63,958 nt of DNA, taken from NCBI RefSeq assembly GCF_910593785.1, contig NZ_CAJVAP010000019.1, forward strand, positions 1 through 63,958, given 5' to 3'. This DNA comes from Leucobacter soli (lineage in GTDB: Bacteria; Actinomycetota; Actinomycetes; Actinomycetales; Microbacteriaceae). Position numbers and translations under genes: made by a program. Positions 1-7,796 of the stretch are shown here, piece after piece (the first letter of the stretch is position 1; each line of letters starts with the position of its first letter). The notes under the pieces were generated by a model. The model saw only the letters and a list, made by a program, of their open reading frames with translations. It did not search any database and had not been told where the DNA came from.

Positions 1-99
1 CTCGCGACCCGGTATGACAAACTCGCGATCGTGTACCGGGCCGCGGTCGTCCTGAACGGAGTGATCGCCTGGCTCAACTATTTAACAGACACACCCTAG
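1..99 (+). mobile_element. 3' end of an IS5-family transposase gene (partial, cut by window edge)
   Basis: An open frame enters from the left edge and gives 32 residues before a TAG at 97-99. It contains RYDKLAIVYRAAVVLN and VIAWL, which is the usual C-terminus of IS5-family DDE transposases. The final codons run into a CAGACACACCC segment that looks like the terminal inverted repeat, so the stop codon appears to lie in or at the target CTAG. The catalytic DDE core is outside the window, so it is unknown whether the element is intact. Confidence 0.75.
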
Positions 100-228
100 T
101 GCCGATGCGTCGCGTTCCGCTCTCGTAGCGCTCGTTCCGGCTTCCTGCGCGTAGGATGGCAGCAGGGATGGATCGGCGAACGCTGATCAGGTCTGGGGGA
201 AGTTCGCGACCCGGGCGGAGAAGCCGAC

Positions 229-900
229 ATGAAGATCCTCATCGTTGAAGATGAAGAGCGCGTATCCGAGGTGCTCAGCGCGTTCCTGCGCCAAGCAGGC
301 TACGAGACCGTCTGCGTGGCCGAGGGCGCCGCGGCTCTGGAGGCTCTCGGCTCGGACATCGAGGCCGTCCTCCTGGACCTCGGCCTGCCCGATATGGACG
401 GGCTCGACGTCTGCCGGCGGATCCGCGGGTTCTCGGGCGTTCCGATCATCGTCGCGACGGCGCGGAGCCACGTCGAGGAGCGGATCCGCGGGCTCCACGC
501 CGGCGCCGACGACTTCGTGGTGAAGCCCTACGACGTGAGGGAGCTGGTCGCGCGCATCGAGGCCGTGACCCGTCGCACGCGCCTGCTGCCGGCGGACTCG
601 GACGAGGTGTCGGGTGTGGACGTCGACGGCGTGTACATCGACGTCATGAACCGGCTCGTGCTGGTGGACGGCGCCGCGGTCGAGCTCACCCCCAAGGAGT
701 TCGACATCATCGCGGTCCTGGCGCGCTACCCGGGTGTCGTCGTTCCGCGGGACCGGATCATCCGCGAGGTCTGGGGCACGGACTGGAGCGGCTTCCGTCG
801 TTCCCTCGAGGTGCACGTGGCCTCCATCCGGCGCAAGCTCGACCGCGCGTCGCTGATCGCGACCGTCCGAGGTGTCGGCTATCGATTGACTGGTGCCTGA
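229..900 (+). CDS. OmpR/PhoP-family response regulator (GluR-like)
   Basis: This 223-residue regulator has an N-terminal receiver domain (about 1-118) with acidic residues D8/E9, phospho-acceptor D50, T77 and K99. A winged-helix DNA-binding domain (about 125-221) follows, ending in the typical GVGYRL. It is the first gene of a unit with a sensor kinase, a TAXI lipoprotein and a gluABCD-type importer, which matches the GluR-GluK/gluABCD arrangement known from Streptomyces coelicolor; the assignment rests on that context. The last 30 nt are repeated with only synonymous changes at 992-1021. An IS end lies about 130 bp upstream, so the native promoter may have been displaced. Confidence 0.9.
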   Translation: MKILIVEDEERVSEVLSAFLRQAGYETVCVAEGAAALEALGSDIEAVLLDLGLPDMDGLDVCRRIRGFSGVPIIVATARSHVEERIRGLHAGADDFVVKPYDVRELVARIEAVTRRTRLLPADSDEVSGVDVDGVYIDVMNRLVLVDGAAVELTPKEFDIIAVLARYPGVVVPRDRIIREVWGTDWSGFRRSLEVHVASIRRKLDRASLIATVRGVGYRLTGA

Positions 901-1024
901 GATGAAGCCTGGGTACGTTGTAGTCCTCGATCGAGACGATCGAGGCGCGCCCTACGAACAGCGAGAAATCGCTGTTCGCTTCACGAGCGCGGGAGTCGGC
1001 TATCGATTGACGGGTGCGTGACCC
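901..1024 (+). other. Inserted spacer with two perfect hairpins and a duplicated response-regulator tail
   Basis: This spacer separates two genes that normally abut. It holds a 9-bp perfect stem with a 3-nt loop (925-945) and a 10-bp perfect stem closed by a GAAA tetraloop (955-978). Positions 992-1021 encode GVGYRLTGA plus stop, the same peptide as the end of the upstream gene, with three third-position differences in 30 nt. A 39-codon frame (902-1021) runs into this copy but resembles nothing I know. No T-tract follows either stem. Confidence 0.6.
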
Positions 1025-2398
1025 GTGCGCCGACGGCTCATCATCGTGTTCCTGGTGCCGATGGCGGCGATCCTGCTGGCGCTCGCGGGAGCCTACGCGT
1101 GGAGCGTCGCGAGAAGCATCCAGCAGGAGGTCTCGAACCAGCAGCTCAGCGACCTCAGCTACTTCCTCACCGGAACCCGACAGGCCCTGCGGGCGGGGAA
1201 TCCCGCCATCGTCGAGAACGAGATGAGGCGATACAGCGATCTCTACGATGCCCAGATCGCCGTCTTCGATCGATCCGGCGCGCTGTGGGCCTCGGGAGGG
1301 CTGCGGCCGGGGACGCTCGACGAGGGGACCACGACCCTGATCGGGCTGGCGCTCTCCGGGCGCCGCAGCGAACCGCTCCCCGCCGTTCTGCCCTGGGAAC
1401 TCGGCGAGACGACCCTGGTCGAGCCCGTCTTCGACGACGGCAATGCGATCGGAGCGATCCTGATCTCGGCGAGCGCGGAGACGCCGCGCAGCGAGATCCT
1501 CACGCACTGGACGCTTCTCGTCGCGGTCGTCGTGTTCATCATCCTGGTGCTGTTCCTCGCGGTGCTCCGTCTCGCTCACTGGGTATTGCGGCCGCTGCGA
1601 CGGGTCGACCGGGCGATGGTCGCCATCGAGCACGGCGAGATGGATGCGCGCATCTCCGACGACGCGGGACCTCCGGAGATGCGGCGCATGATCCGGATCT
1701 TCAACCAGATGGCGGAGGAGATCGAGCGGGTCGTTCTACGTCAGCAGGAATTCGCCATGAACGCCTCGCATGAGCTGCGCAACCCGCTCGGCGCGCTGCT
1801 GATGCGCGTCGAGTACCTCGCGACCGGGCTCGACGGCTCCTGGGAGGCCGAGGTCGAGAAGACCCGCGAGGAAGGGCGCCGGATGTCGCGGATCCTCGAG
1901 ACGCTGCTGAGCATGGCGACGGCGGGGCAGCAGGACTCGTCGTTCGCGGCCGTGGAACTCGTCGAACTGGCGGCGGGCCGGGTGCAGGGCTGGAGCCGGG
2001 TCGCGCGCGAGAAGGGGATCGCCCTGACCGTGGATGGCGAACCGCCCGTGCTGAGTCTCACCGATCGCACGTCCGTCGAGAGCGCGCTCGACGCCGTCAT
2101 CGACAACGCGTTGAAGTTCGCCCCATCTGGCAGCACGGTCGAGGTGACGGTGCGCGATGACGACGAGGGGTGCCTCATCGGGGTGCGGGATCACGGGCCC
2201 GGGATCTCCGCCGAAGAGCTGGAGCAGGTGACCGGCCGGTTCTGGCGCAGCCCGCGCGACCGCAACCTCCCCGGGTCGGGACTCGGGCTCGCCATCGCCA
2301 CCGATCTCATGGACGCCCTGCACGGCAGCGTGCAGCTCTCGACCCCCGAGGGCGGCGGCCTGAGCGTCGTCCTGCGGCTCCCGGCGGGCGGATCCTGA
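1025..2398 (+). CDS. Sensor histidine kinase (GluK-like)
   Basis: This 457-residue membrane kinase has a first transmembrane helix at about 5-27 and an extracytoplasmic sensor region of about 130 residues. A second helix (about 160-185) leads to a HAMP linker, a HisKA domain with H249 in SHELRNP, and a HATPase domain with N361 in DNALKF, then DHGPGIS and GSGLGLAIA. It should phosphorylate the regulator encoded upstream. The GTG start at 1025 has no clear ribosome-binding site and lies 3 nt after the remnant stop codon at 1019-1021. Its own stop overlaps the next start (TGATG), so the TAXI gene is probably co-translated. Confidence 0.9.
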   Translation: MRRRLIIVFLVPMAAILLALAGAYAWSVARSIQQEVSNQQLSDLSYFLTGTRQALRAGNPAIVENEMRRYSDLYDAQIAVFDRSGALWASGGLRPGTLDEGTTTLIGLALSGRRSEPLPAVLPWELGETTLVEPVFDDGNAIGAILISASAETPRSEILTHWTLLVAVVVFIILVLFLAVLRLAHWVLRPLRRVDRAMVAIEHGEMDARISDDAGPPEMRRMIRIFNQMAEEIERVVLRQQEFAMNASHELRNPLGALLMRVEYLATGLDGSWEAEVEKTREEGRRMSRILETLLSMATAGQQDSSFAAVELVELAAGRVQGWSRVAREKGIALTVDGEPPVLSLTDRTSVESALDAVIDNALKFAPSGSTVEVTVRDDDEGCLIGVRDHGPGISAEELEQVTGRFWRSPRDRNLPGSGLGLAIATDLMDALHGSVQLSTPEGGGLSVVLRLPAGGS

Positions 2399-3366
2399 TG
2401 CGAGCGGGACGGATCCGGATGAGAACGGCTCGGGCGATCGGTGCGGGTCTGCTGCTGATGCTCGGCCTGACCGCTTGCGGCGGGTCGCCCTACGCGGACG
2501 ATGGACCGTACCGGATCGCGGGCGGCGGCACCGGCGGCGTCTACTACGACTACGGGGGCCGGCTCGCCGACGCGCTGCAGCAGGGGCTCGGCATCGACAT
2601 CGCCGTCGTGGAGACGCACGGATCGGTCGACAACCTGCTGCGGGTCGGTTCCGGCGACGCGCTCCTCGGGTTCGCGCAGGGCGACACGGCGGCCGATGCG
2701 ATCGCCGGGACGGGCGCCTTCGACGCGCCGCTGCCGGTGCAGGCCGTGGCGCGCGTCTACGACGAGTACGTGCACGTCGTCGTGCCCGCCGACTCCGAGG
2801 CGGAGGGAATCCGAGACCTGGCGGGTCTGCGGATCTCGCTCGGAGCGGAGAACTCCGGGGTCCAGGTGATCGCGGCGCGGGTGCTCGGCTCCTCCGGTGT
2901 CCTGCTCGACGGAGTCGAGAACCCTGCTCTCGGGCTCGACGCCTCGATCGAGGCGCTGCGGAACGGTGAGATCGACGGCTTCTTCTGGGTCGGGGGACTC
3001 CCCACGCCCGGCATCGAGGGGCTGGCGGCGGCCATGCCGATCCGGCTGCTGCCGGTCGAGGCGGAGGCGGTGGACCTGGCGAACGCCGGGCACGCCGGCG
3101 TCTACCGGCTCGCCGAGTTCCCCATCGGCATCTACGGGATCGGGACGCCGACCGCGACGATGACGGTGCCGAACTACCTGGTCGCCGCGACCGCCGCCCC
3201 CGACGAGCTGATCCTGGAGGTGACCCGAACGCTGTTCGAGTCGCGCGCCGCGATCGCCCGGCAGGTCGCGGCGGCAGGATCCCTCGACCGCCGCCAGGCC
3301 ATCTTCACCGGGCCGATGCCCCTCCACCCGGGAGCGGCGGAGTACTACGTCGCCGTGCGGCACTGA
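2398..3366 (+). CDS. TAXI-family TRAP-type solute-binding lipoprotein
   Basis: The 322-residue product has a lipoprotein signal peptide ending in LTAC, with lipidated C27. The mature part is a TAXI-type periplasmic binding fold, with GGTGGVYYDYG near the start and a GFAQGD segment typical of the family. TAXI proteins normally feed TRAP transporters of the DctM type, but no TRAP membrane subunit is present here. The gene overlaps the kinase stop codon and precedes a glutamate-type ABC importer, so it may present a ligand to the kinase rather than to a transporter; that is inference. The start at 2398 is chosen for the overlap; ATG at 2419 is an alternative. Confidence 0.85.
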   Translation: MRAGRIRMRTARAIGAGLLLMLGLTACGGSPYADDGPYRIAGGGTGGVYYDYGGRLADALQQGLGIDIAVVETHGSVDNLLRVGSGDALLGFAQGDTAADAIAGTGAFDAPLPVQAVARVYDEYVHVVVPADSEAEGIRDLAGLRISLGAENSGVQVIAARVLGSSGVLLDGVENPALGLDASIEALRNGEIDGFFWVGGLPTPGIEGLAAAMPIRLLPVEAEAVDLANAGHAGVYRLAEFPIGIYGIGTPTATMTVPNYLVAATAAPDELILEVTRTLFESRAAIARQVAAAGSLDRRQAIFTGPMPLHPGAAEYYVAVRH

Positions 3367-3394
3367 GCCGGCGAAGTCCGCGATCCTCCGGAAC

Positions 3395-3434
3395 CTCAAG
3401 AAACGCTCAAGGCGACCCTCAAGAAACACTCAAG
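3395..3434 (+). promoter_or_regulatory. Four phased CTCAAG repeats, candidate response-regulator operator
   Basis: CTCAAG occurs at 3395, 3406, 3418 and 3429, spaced 11, 12 and 11 bp, about one helical turn each. The array ends 4 bp before a plausible -35 box. Direct repeats at this spacing directly upstream of -35 are the usual layout for OmpR-family activators, so the regulator at 229-900 is the natural candidate. Confidence 0.65.
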
Positions 3435-3438
3435 GGCC

Positions 3439-3468
3439 ATGACCCGGCGGCTCCGACGTCTCTAACGT
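3439..3468 (+). promoter_or_regulatory. Predicted promoter of gluABCD
   Basis: The -35 ATGACC (3439-3444) and -10 TAACGT (3463-3468) are separated by 18 bp and lie just downstream of the CTCAAG array. A weak -35 next to an operator fits an activator-dependent promoter. The untranslated leader would be about 135 nt. Confidence 0.5.
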
Positions 3469-3609
3469 GAAGGCGATCGATCGGTTCAAGGACGAACGTC
3501 ACTCGCAGCATCCCGCAGCGGGCGGGCGCCGCGTTGAACCGGCGCAGCCAGGCAGACTCCTGCAGCGCGCGAGACGCGCCGCGGGTCGGGATCCAGAGAT
3601 GGAGTCGTG

Positions 3610-4356
3610 ATGAGTGCGAGTGAACCGCTGGTCGTCGTCGAGAACGTGCAGAAGCACTACGGGGACTTTCAGGCCCTGACCGACATCGAGCTGACGATCG
3701 GGAAGGGCGAGGTCGTCGTGATCATCGGCCCCTCGGGTTCGGGCAAGTCGACGCTGTGCCGTTCGATCAACCGCCTGGAGACCATCACCAGCGGCACGAT
3801 CCGTATCGACGGCAAGGATCTGCCCGCCGAGGGGAAGGCGCTCGCCGCATTGCGCGCGGAAGTGGGCATGGTGTTCCAGTCGTTCAACCTCTTCGCGCAC
3901 CTGACGATCCTCGAGAACGTGACCCTCGGGCCGATCAAGGTGCGAGGCATGCGCCGGGCCGACGCCGAGCGCGAAGCCATGGAGATCCTCACCCGCGTCG
4001 GAGTCGAGAAGCAGGCGTCCAAGCTCCCCGCGCAGCTCTCGGGCGGTCAGCAGCAGCGCGTCGCCATCGCGCGATCGTTGGCGATGCACCCCAAGGTCAT
4101 GCTCTTCGACGAGCCCACCAGCGCGCTCGACCCCGAGATGATCAACGAGGTGCTCGACGTGATGATCGGCCTGGCGAAGGACGGGATGACGATGATCGTC
4201 GTCACCCACGAGATGGGCTTCGCGCGCAAGGCGGCCGACAGGGTCGTCTTCATGGCCGATGGGCAGATCGTCGAGCAGGCGGAGCCGGAGGAGTTCTTCA
4301 CGAACCCGAAGAGCAGCCGCGCGAAGGACTTCCTCTCCAAGCTCATCACCAGCTGA
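3610..4356 (+). CDS. gluA: Glutamate/polar amino acid ABC transporter ATP-binding protein
   Basis: This 248-residue ATPase energises an amino-acid importer. Walker [10 protein letters not shown] is at 40-48, the signature LSGGQ at 143-147, and Walker B ends in D167-E168 of [10 protein letters not shown], followed by the H-loop in VVTHEMGF. Length and motifs match the GlnQ/GluA group. I chose ATG 3610, 5 nt after a GGAG; GTG 3607 directly before it is possible. It is the first gene of a gluABCD unit that runs through a coupled exporter. Confidence 0.9.
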   Translation: MSASEPLVVVENVQKHYGDFQALTDIELTIGKGEVVVIIGPSGSGKSTLCRSINRLETITSGTIRIDGKDLPAEGKALAALRAEVGMVFQSFNLFAHLTILENVTLGPIKVRGMRRADAEREAMEILTRVGVEKQASKLPAQLSGGQQQRVAIARSLAMHPKVMLFDEPTSALDPEMINEVLDVMIGLAKDGMTMIVVTHEMGFARKAADRVVFMADGQIVEQAEPEEFFTNPKSSRAKDFLSKLITS

Positions 4357-4426
4357 ACCCCTGGAGCCCGGGCCGGCCGGTTCCGCGCCCGGCGCCCCGA
4401 CACCGACCAATCGAAAGGAACACATC

Positions 4427-5311
4427 ATGCGATTCACGAAACCACTCGCCGCGGTGGGACTGCTCGCCGCAGCCGCGCTGGTGCTCACCGGCTGCAACAG
4501 CGGCAGCCCGGCCTCCTCCGGCGACGACGCCGCCCCCGAGGTCTCGGAAGAGGTGGCGCTCGAGGGCAGCCCCACCTTCGATGCGATGCAGCAGCGCGGC
4601 AAGGTCGTCATCGGCGTCAAGGAGGATCAGCCCGGTCTCGGCTACCTCGACAGCGTGACCCAGGAGCGCAGCGGTTTCGACGTCGACATCGCGCGCTGGA
4701 TCGCCGGCTCGCTCGGTTTCGACGAGAGCAAGATCGAGTACAAGCCGATCGCCTCGGCCAACCGGGAGCAGGCGATCATGAACGGCGATGTCGACTACTA
4801 CGTCGGCACCTACTCGATCACAGACAAGCGCAAGGCCGACATCGACTTCGCCGGGCCGTACTTCATCACGGGCCAGGGCCTGCTGGTGAAGCAGGGCGGC
4901 ACCGACTACCAGTCGCTCGAGGAGCTCGCGGGCAAGACCGTCTGCTCCGCGACCGGCTCGACCCCGATCCAGAACATCAAGGAGAACTTCCCGGAGATCA
5001 AGACGCAGGAGTTCGACCTCTACTCGGCCTGCGTCGAGAACCTCGTCAGCAATCAGGCCGACGCGGTGACCACCGATCAGGCGATCCTGATCGGCTACGC
5101 GGCGCAGGATCCTGAGAACCTTATGGTCACGAGCGGCCCGCTGCTCACCGAGGAGCGCTACGGCGTCGGGCTCTCCAAGGGCGACGATGCGCTGCGCGCG
5201 CACATCAACCAGCTGTTCACCGACGGCGGTGCCGAGTGGCAGCGCATCTTCGACAAGAACCTCGGCGAATCGGGGATCGTGGTCGAGCAGCCCCAGGTGG
5301 ACGCCTACTAA
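4427..5311 (+). CDS. gluB: Glutamate-type ABC transporter substrate-binding lipoprotein
   Basis: The 294-residue product has a lipoprotein signal ending in LTGC (C23), a Ser/Ala-rich linker, then a family 3 solute-binding domain. RGKVVIGVKEDQPGLGY and a GFDVDIARWIA segment are characteristic. The start at 4427 follows a GAAAGGA ribosome-binding site, and upstream in-frame codons are ignored. It would capture glutamate or a related acidic/polar amino acid outside the membrane and deliver it to GluCD. A strong hairpin directly after the gene may raise its expression over the permeases. Confidence 0.88.
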   Translation: MRFTKPLAAVGLLAAAALVLTGCNSGSPASSGDDAAPEVSEEVALEGSPTFDAMQQRGKVVIGVKEDQPGLGYLDSVTQERSGFDVDIARWIAGSLGFDESKIEYKPIASANREQAIMNGDVDYYVGTYSITDKRKADIDFAGPYFITGQGLLVKQGGTDYQSLEELAGKTVCSATGSTPIQNIKENFPEIKTQEFDLYSACVENLVSNQADAVTTDQAILIGYAAQDPENLMVTSGPLLTEERYGVGLSKGDDALRAHINQLFTDGGAEWQRIFDKNLGESGIVVEQPQVDAY

Positions 5312-5322
5312 CCGCTGATGCT

Positions 5323-5354
5323 CCCGGGGGCGGCGCGCACTCACCGCCCCCGGG
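5323..5354 (+). promoter_or_regulatory. Intercistronic stem-loop between gluB and gluC
   Basis: A perfect 11-bp GC stem (5323-5333 with 5344-5354) encloses a 10-nt loop. No T-run follows, and gluC begins 23 nt later with its own ribosome-binding site. This favours an mRNA-stabilising or partial-attenuation element over a full terminator. Confidence 0.6.
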
Positions 5355-5377
5355 TCTCACACAGGAGAGGAAGACGG

Positions 5378-6037
5378 ATGGACGTCATCTTCGGCAACCT
5401 CGATCTCTGGGGAACGGCGATCACGAACACCCTGCTGGTGTTCGCCGGAGGAGGTCTGCTGGCGCTGGTGCTCGGCATCATCGTCGGCGGGATGCGGGTG
5501 TCGCCCGTACCCATCGCCCGGGGCGTCGGCACCCTCTACGTGAACATCGTTCGCAATACCCCGCTGACCCTGGTCTTCTTCTTCTTCGTCTTCGGCTACT
5601 CGGCGCTCGGCTTCGCGAACAAGGTCGAGCCCATCGTGCTGGGGATCCTGGCGATCGGCATCTACACGGCCACCTACGTGGCGGAGGTGCTGCGCGCCGG
5701 CATCAACACGGTGCCGGTCGGCCAGGCCGAGGCCGCGCGAGCGATCGGCCTGCCGTTCGGCCAGGTGATGAGCCTGGTCGTGCTGCCGCAGGCCTTCCGC
5801 TCGGTCGTGCCGCCCATGATGAGCGTGTTCATCGCGCTGCTCAAGAACACCACCGTCGCCGCAGGCTTCTCGGTCGCCGAGCTCGCCGCGATGCGGGCGA
5901 CGATCAACGACGCCGCGGGGCGGCCCGGCAACCCCATGGAAGTGCTGCTCTGGGTGGCGCTCGTGTTCGTGGTGCTGGTGCTGCTGATGAGCCTGGTCCA
6001 GAACCGGCTCGAGAAGAAATGGAGGATCGCCCGATGA
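5378..6037 (+). CDS. gluC: Glutamate-type ABC transporter permease
   Basis: This 219-residue HisM-type permease has about five membrane helices and the EAA-loop region containing GQAEAARAIGLPFGQ, which contacts the ATPase. ATG 5378 follows an AGGAGAGGAAG ribosome-binding site. The stop overlaps the gluD start (ATGA), so the two permeases are probably made in equal amounts and form a heterodimeric channel. Confidence 0.88.
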   Translation: MDVIFGNLDLWGTAITNTLLVFAGGGLLALVLGIIVGGMRVSPVPIARGVGTLYVNIVRNTPLTLVFFFFVFGYSALGFANKVEPIVLGILAIGIYTATYVAEVLRAGINTVPVGQAEAARAIGLPFGQVMSLVVLPQAFRSVVPPMMSVFIALLKNTTVAAGFSVAELAAMRATINDAAGRPGNPMEVLLWVALVFVVLVLLMSLVQNRLEKKWRIAR

Positions 6038-6975
6038 GCACCTCAGTCCTCTACGACGTCCCCGGCCCGAAGGCGATCCTGCGCAATCGCCTGCTCGCGG
6101 TCGTGACCATCCTGGCGGTCGCGGCGATCCTCGCCTTCTTCGTCTACCGTTTCGCGCAGACGGGGCAGTTCTCGGCGCAGAAGTGGGGGCTCTTCACCTA
6201 CGCCACCATCTGGCAGCAGATCCTCGCCGCGCTCGGCAAGACCCTCGCCGCATTCGGCGTCGCCGCGGTGCTGAGCATCTTGCTCGGCTTCGTGCTCTCG
6301 ATCGGACGGCTCTCCGATCACCGCTGGGTGAGCGTGCCGTCCACCGTCATCACCGAGATATTCCGGGCCGTGCCCGTGCTCGTGATGATGATGCTGCTCT
6401 ACTACGGCCTGCCGTCGGTCGGGGTGAAGATGGATCCCTACTGGGCCGTGGTGATCGCGCTCGTGGCCTACAACGGTTCGGTGCTCGCCGAGGCGCTGCG
6501 CGCCGGCGTCGAGTCGCTGCCGAGGGGTCAGAAGGAGGCCGGGTACGCGATCGGTCTGCGCAAGAGCGGCGTGATGCGTCTGATCCTCCTGCCGCAGGCG
6601 ATCCGTGCCATGCTGCCGGTGATCGTCGCCCAGCTCGTCGTCACCATGAAGGACACCGCGCTCGGCTTCATCATCACCTATCCCGAGCTGCTCTACCTCG
6701 CGAAGCAGTTCAGCAGCAACGTGCAGTTCGGTCGCCCGCTGCTGCAGTCGGCGTTCGTGATCGGCGGCATCTACATCGTGATGTGCCTGCTCCTGTCCGG
6801 GCTGGCGAAATGGTTGGAGATCCGCATGGGGCGAGCCCCGAAGGCGGGAGGCGGCGCGGCCGGCGACGCCGCAGGCCCCGGCACGGCCCCGGTGCAGCCC
6901 GGAGATCCGCGCCTGCACGAATCGGGCACGGTCACCGAGGTCATCGCCACGCAGGGTGGCAGACTGGCACCGTGA
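6034..6975 (+). CDS. gluD: Glutamate-type ABC transporter permease
   Basis: The 313-residue second permease begins at the overlapping ATG 6034. An N-terminal helix (about 20-40) precedes the conserved permease core. The EAA-loop contains GQKEAGYAIGLRKSG. A hydrophilic Gly/Ala/Pro tail of about 45 residues follows the last helix, which fits GluD-type proteins being longer than GluC. Its stop overlaps the GTG of the next gene in GTGA, coupling it to the exporter. Confidence 0.88.
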   Translation: MSTSVLYDVPGPKAILRNRLLAVVTILAVAAILAFFVYRFAQTGQFSAQKWGLFTYATIWQQILAALGKTLAAFGVAAVLSILLGFVLSIGRLSDHRWVSVPSTVITEIFRAVPVLVMMMLLYYGLPSVGVKMDPYWAVVIALVAYNGSVLAEALRAGVESLPRGQKEAGYAIGLRKSGVMRLILLPQAIRAMLPVIVAQLVVTMKDTALGFIITYPELLYLAKQFSSNVQFGRPLLQSAFVIGGIYIVMCLLLSGLAKWLEIRMGRAPKAGGGAAGDAAGPGTAPVQPGDPRLHESGTVTEVIATQGGRLAP

Positions 6976-7760
6976 CGTTCGCGGAGCTGGACTGGGGCCT
7001 GTTCGCCCTGCTGCTGCTCGCCGCCTTCGCCGCGGGGTGGATCGATGCCGTGATCGGCGGTGGCGGCCTGCTGCAGCTGCCCGCCCTGCTCCTCGTGCCG
7101 GGCATCACCCCGCTGCAGGCGCTCGCGACGAACAAGCTCGCCTCGGTCTTCGGCACTGCGACGAGCAGCGTCAGCTACGCGCGGACGGTGCGACCGGATC
7201 CGCGGATGGTCCTGCCCATGGCCGGGATCGCGCTGGGCGGGGCCTTCGCGGGGGCGTCGGTCGCCGCGTTCCTCCCCGCCGAGGTGTTCAAGCCCATCAT
7301 CGTGCTGGCGCTGATCGCGGTCGCGCTCATCACGCTGCTCAAGCCCGCGCTCGGTGCGGTGACGCGACTCCGGCATCGCGGCGCGCGCCACGCGGCGGTC
7401 ATGTGGGCGACCGGCCTGGCCATCGGCTTCTACGACGGCGTACTGGGGCCGGGCACCGGCACCTTCCTGGTGATCTCGCTCGTCGGACTGCTCGGCTACG
7501 ACTTCCTGCGCGCGAGCGCGAAGGCGAAGATCGTGAACTTCGCCACGAATCTCGGCGCACTGCTGTTCTTCGTCCCGATCGGAGCGGTCCTCTGGCCGCT
7601 CGGCCTCGCGATGGGCGCGGCGAACGTCGTCGGCAGCCTGCTCGGCTCGCGACTCGCGATCGCGAAGGGGACGCGCTTCATCCGAACGCTGTTCCTCGTC
7701 GTGGTCGGCGCGCTCATCGTGAAGCTCGGGCTCGACGTCTGGGGCGAGAACCTTCGCTGA
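6972..7760 (+). CDS. TauE/SafE (TSUP) family membrane exporter
   Basis: The 262-residue protein has about eight hydrophobic segments in two repeats. It carries the family signatures GWIDAVIGGGG with PALL near the N-terminus and GFYDGVLGPGTGTF in the second half. The family moves sulfite, sulfoacetate or other organic anions; the substrate here cannot be told. Its GTG start lies inside the gluD stop (GTGA), so it is translated with the importer, which is unusual company for a TSUP protein. A strong two-way terminator follows. Confidence 0.85.
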   Translation: MTFAELDWGLFALLLLAAFAAGWIDAVIGGGGLLQLPALLLVPGITPLQALATNKLASVFGTATSSVSYARTVRPDPRMVLPMAGIALGGAFAGASVAAFLPAEVFKPIIVLALIAVALITLLKPALGAVTRLRHRGARHAAVMWATGLAIGFYDGVLGPGTGTFLVISLVGLLGYDFLRASAKAKIVNFATNLGALLFFVPIGAVLWPLGLAMGAANVVGSLLGSRLAIAKGTRFIRTLFLVVVGALIVKLGLDVWGENLR

Positions 7761-7791
7761 CCCGCCGCGCGGTTCCTTCCCGCGCGGCGGG
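7761..7791. terminator. Bidirectional terminator hairpin between TSUP gene and greA
   Basis: A perfect 12-bp GC stem (7761-7772 with 7780-7791) has a 7-nt loop, sitting between convergent genes in a gap of only 36 nt. There is little T-tract on either side, as is usual in GC-rich actinobacteria. Confidence 0.7.
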
Positions 7792-7796
7792 CGGGC

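Noticed and set aside
902-1021. 39-codon frame inside the regulator-kinase spacer
   Set aside because: It ends exactly on the duplicated GVGYRLTGA but its first part resembles nothing, and a one-in-three chance of being in frame is not enough to call a gene.
758-1633. Long minus-strand open frame antisense to the regulator and kinase genes
   Set aside because: It is rich in Arg/Asp/Pro, has no domain motif or ribosome-binding site, and is the expected antisense shadow of GC-rich coding DNA. The same holds for long frames antisense to rpoB, rpoC, fusA and gdh.
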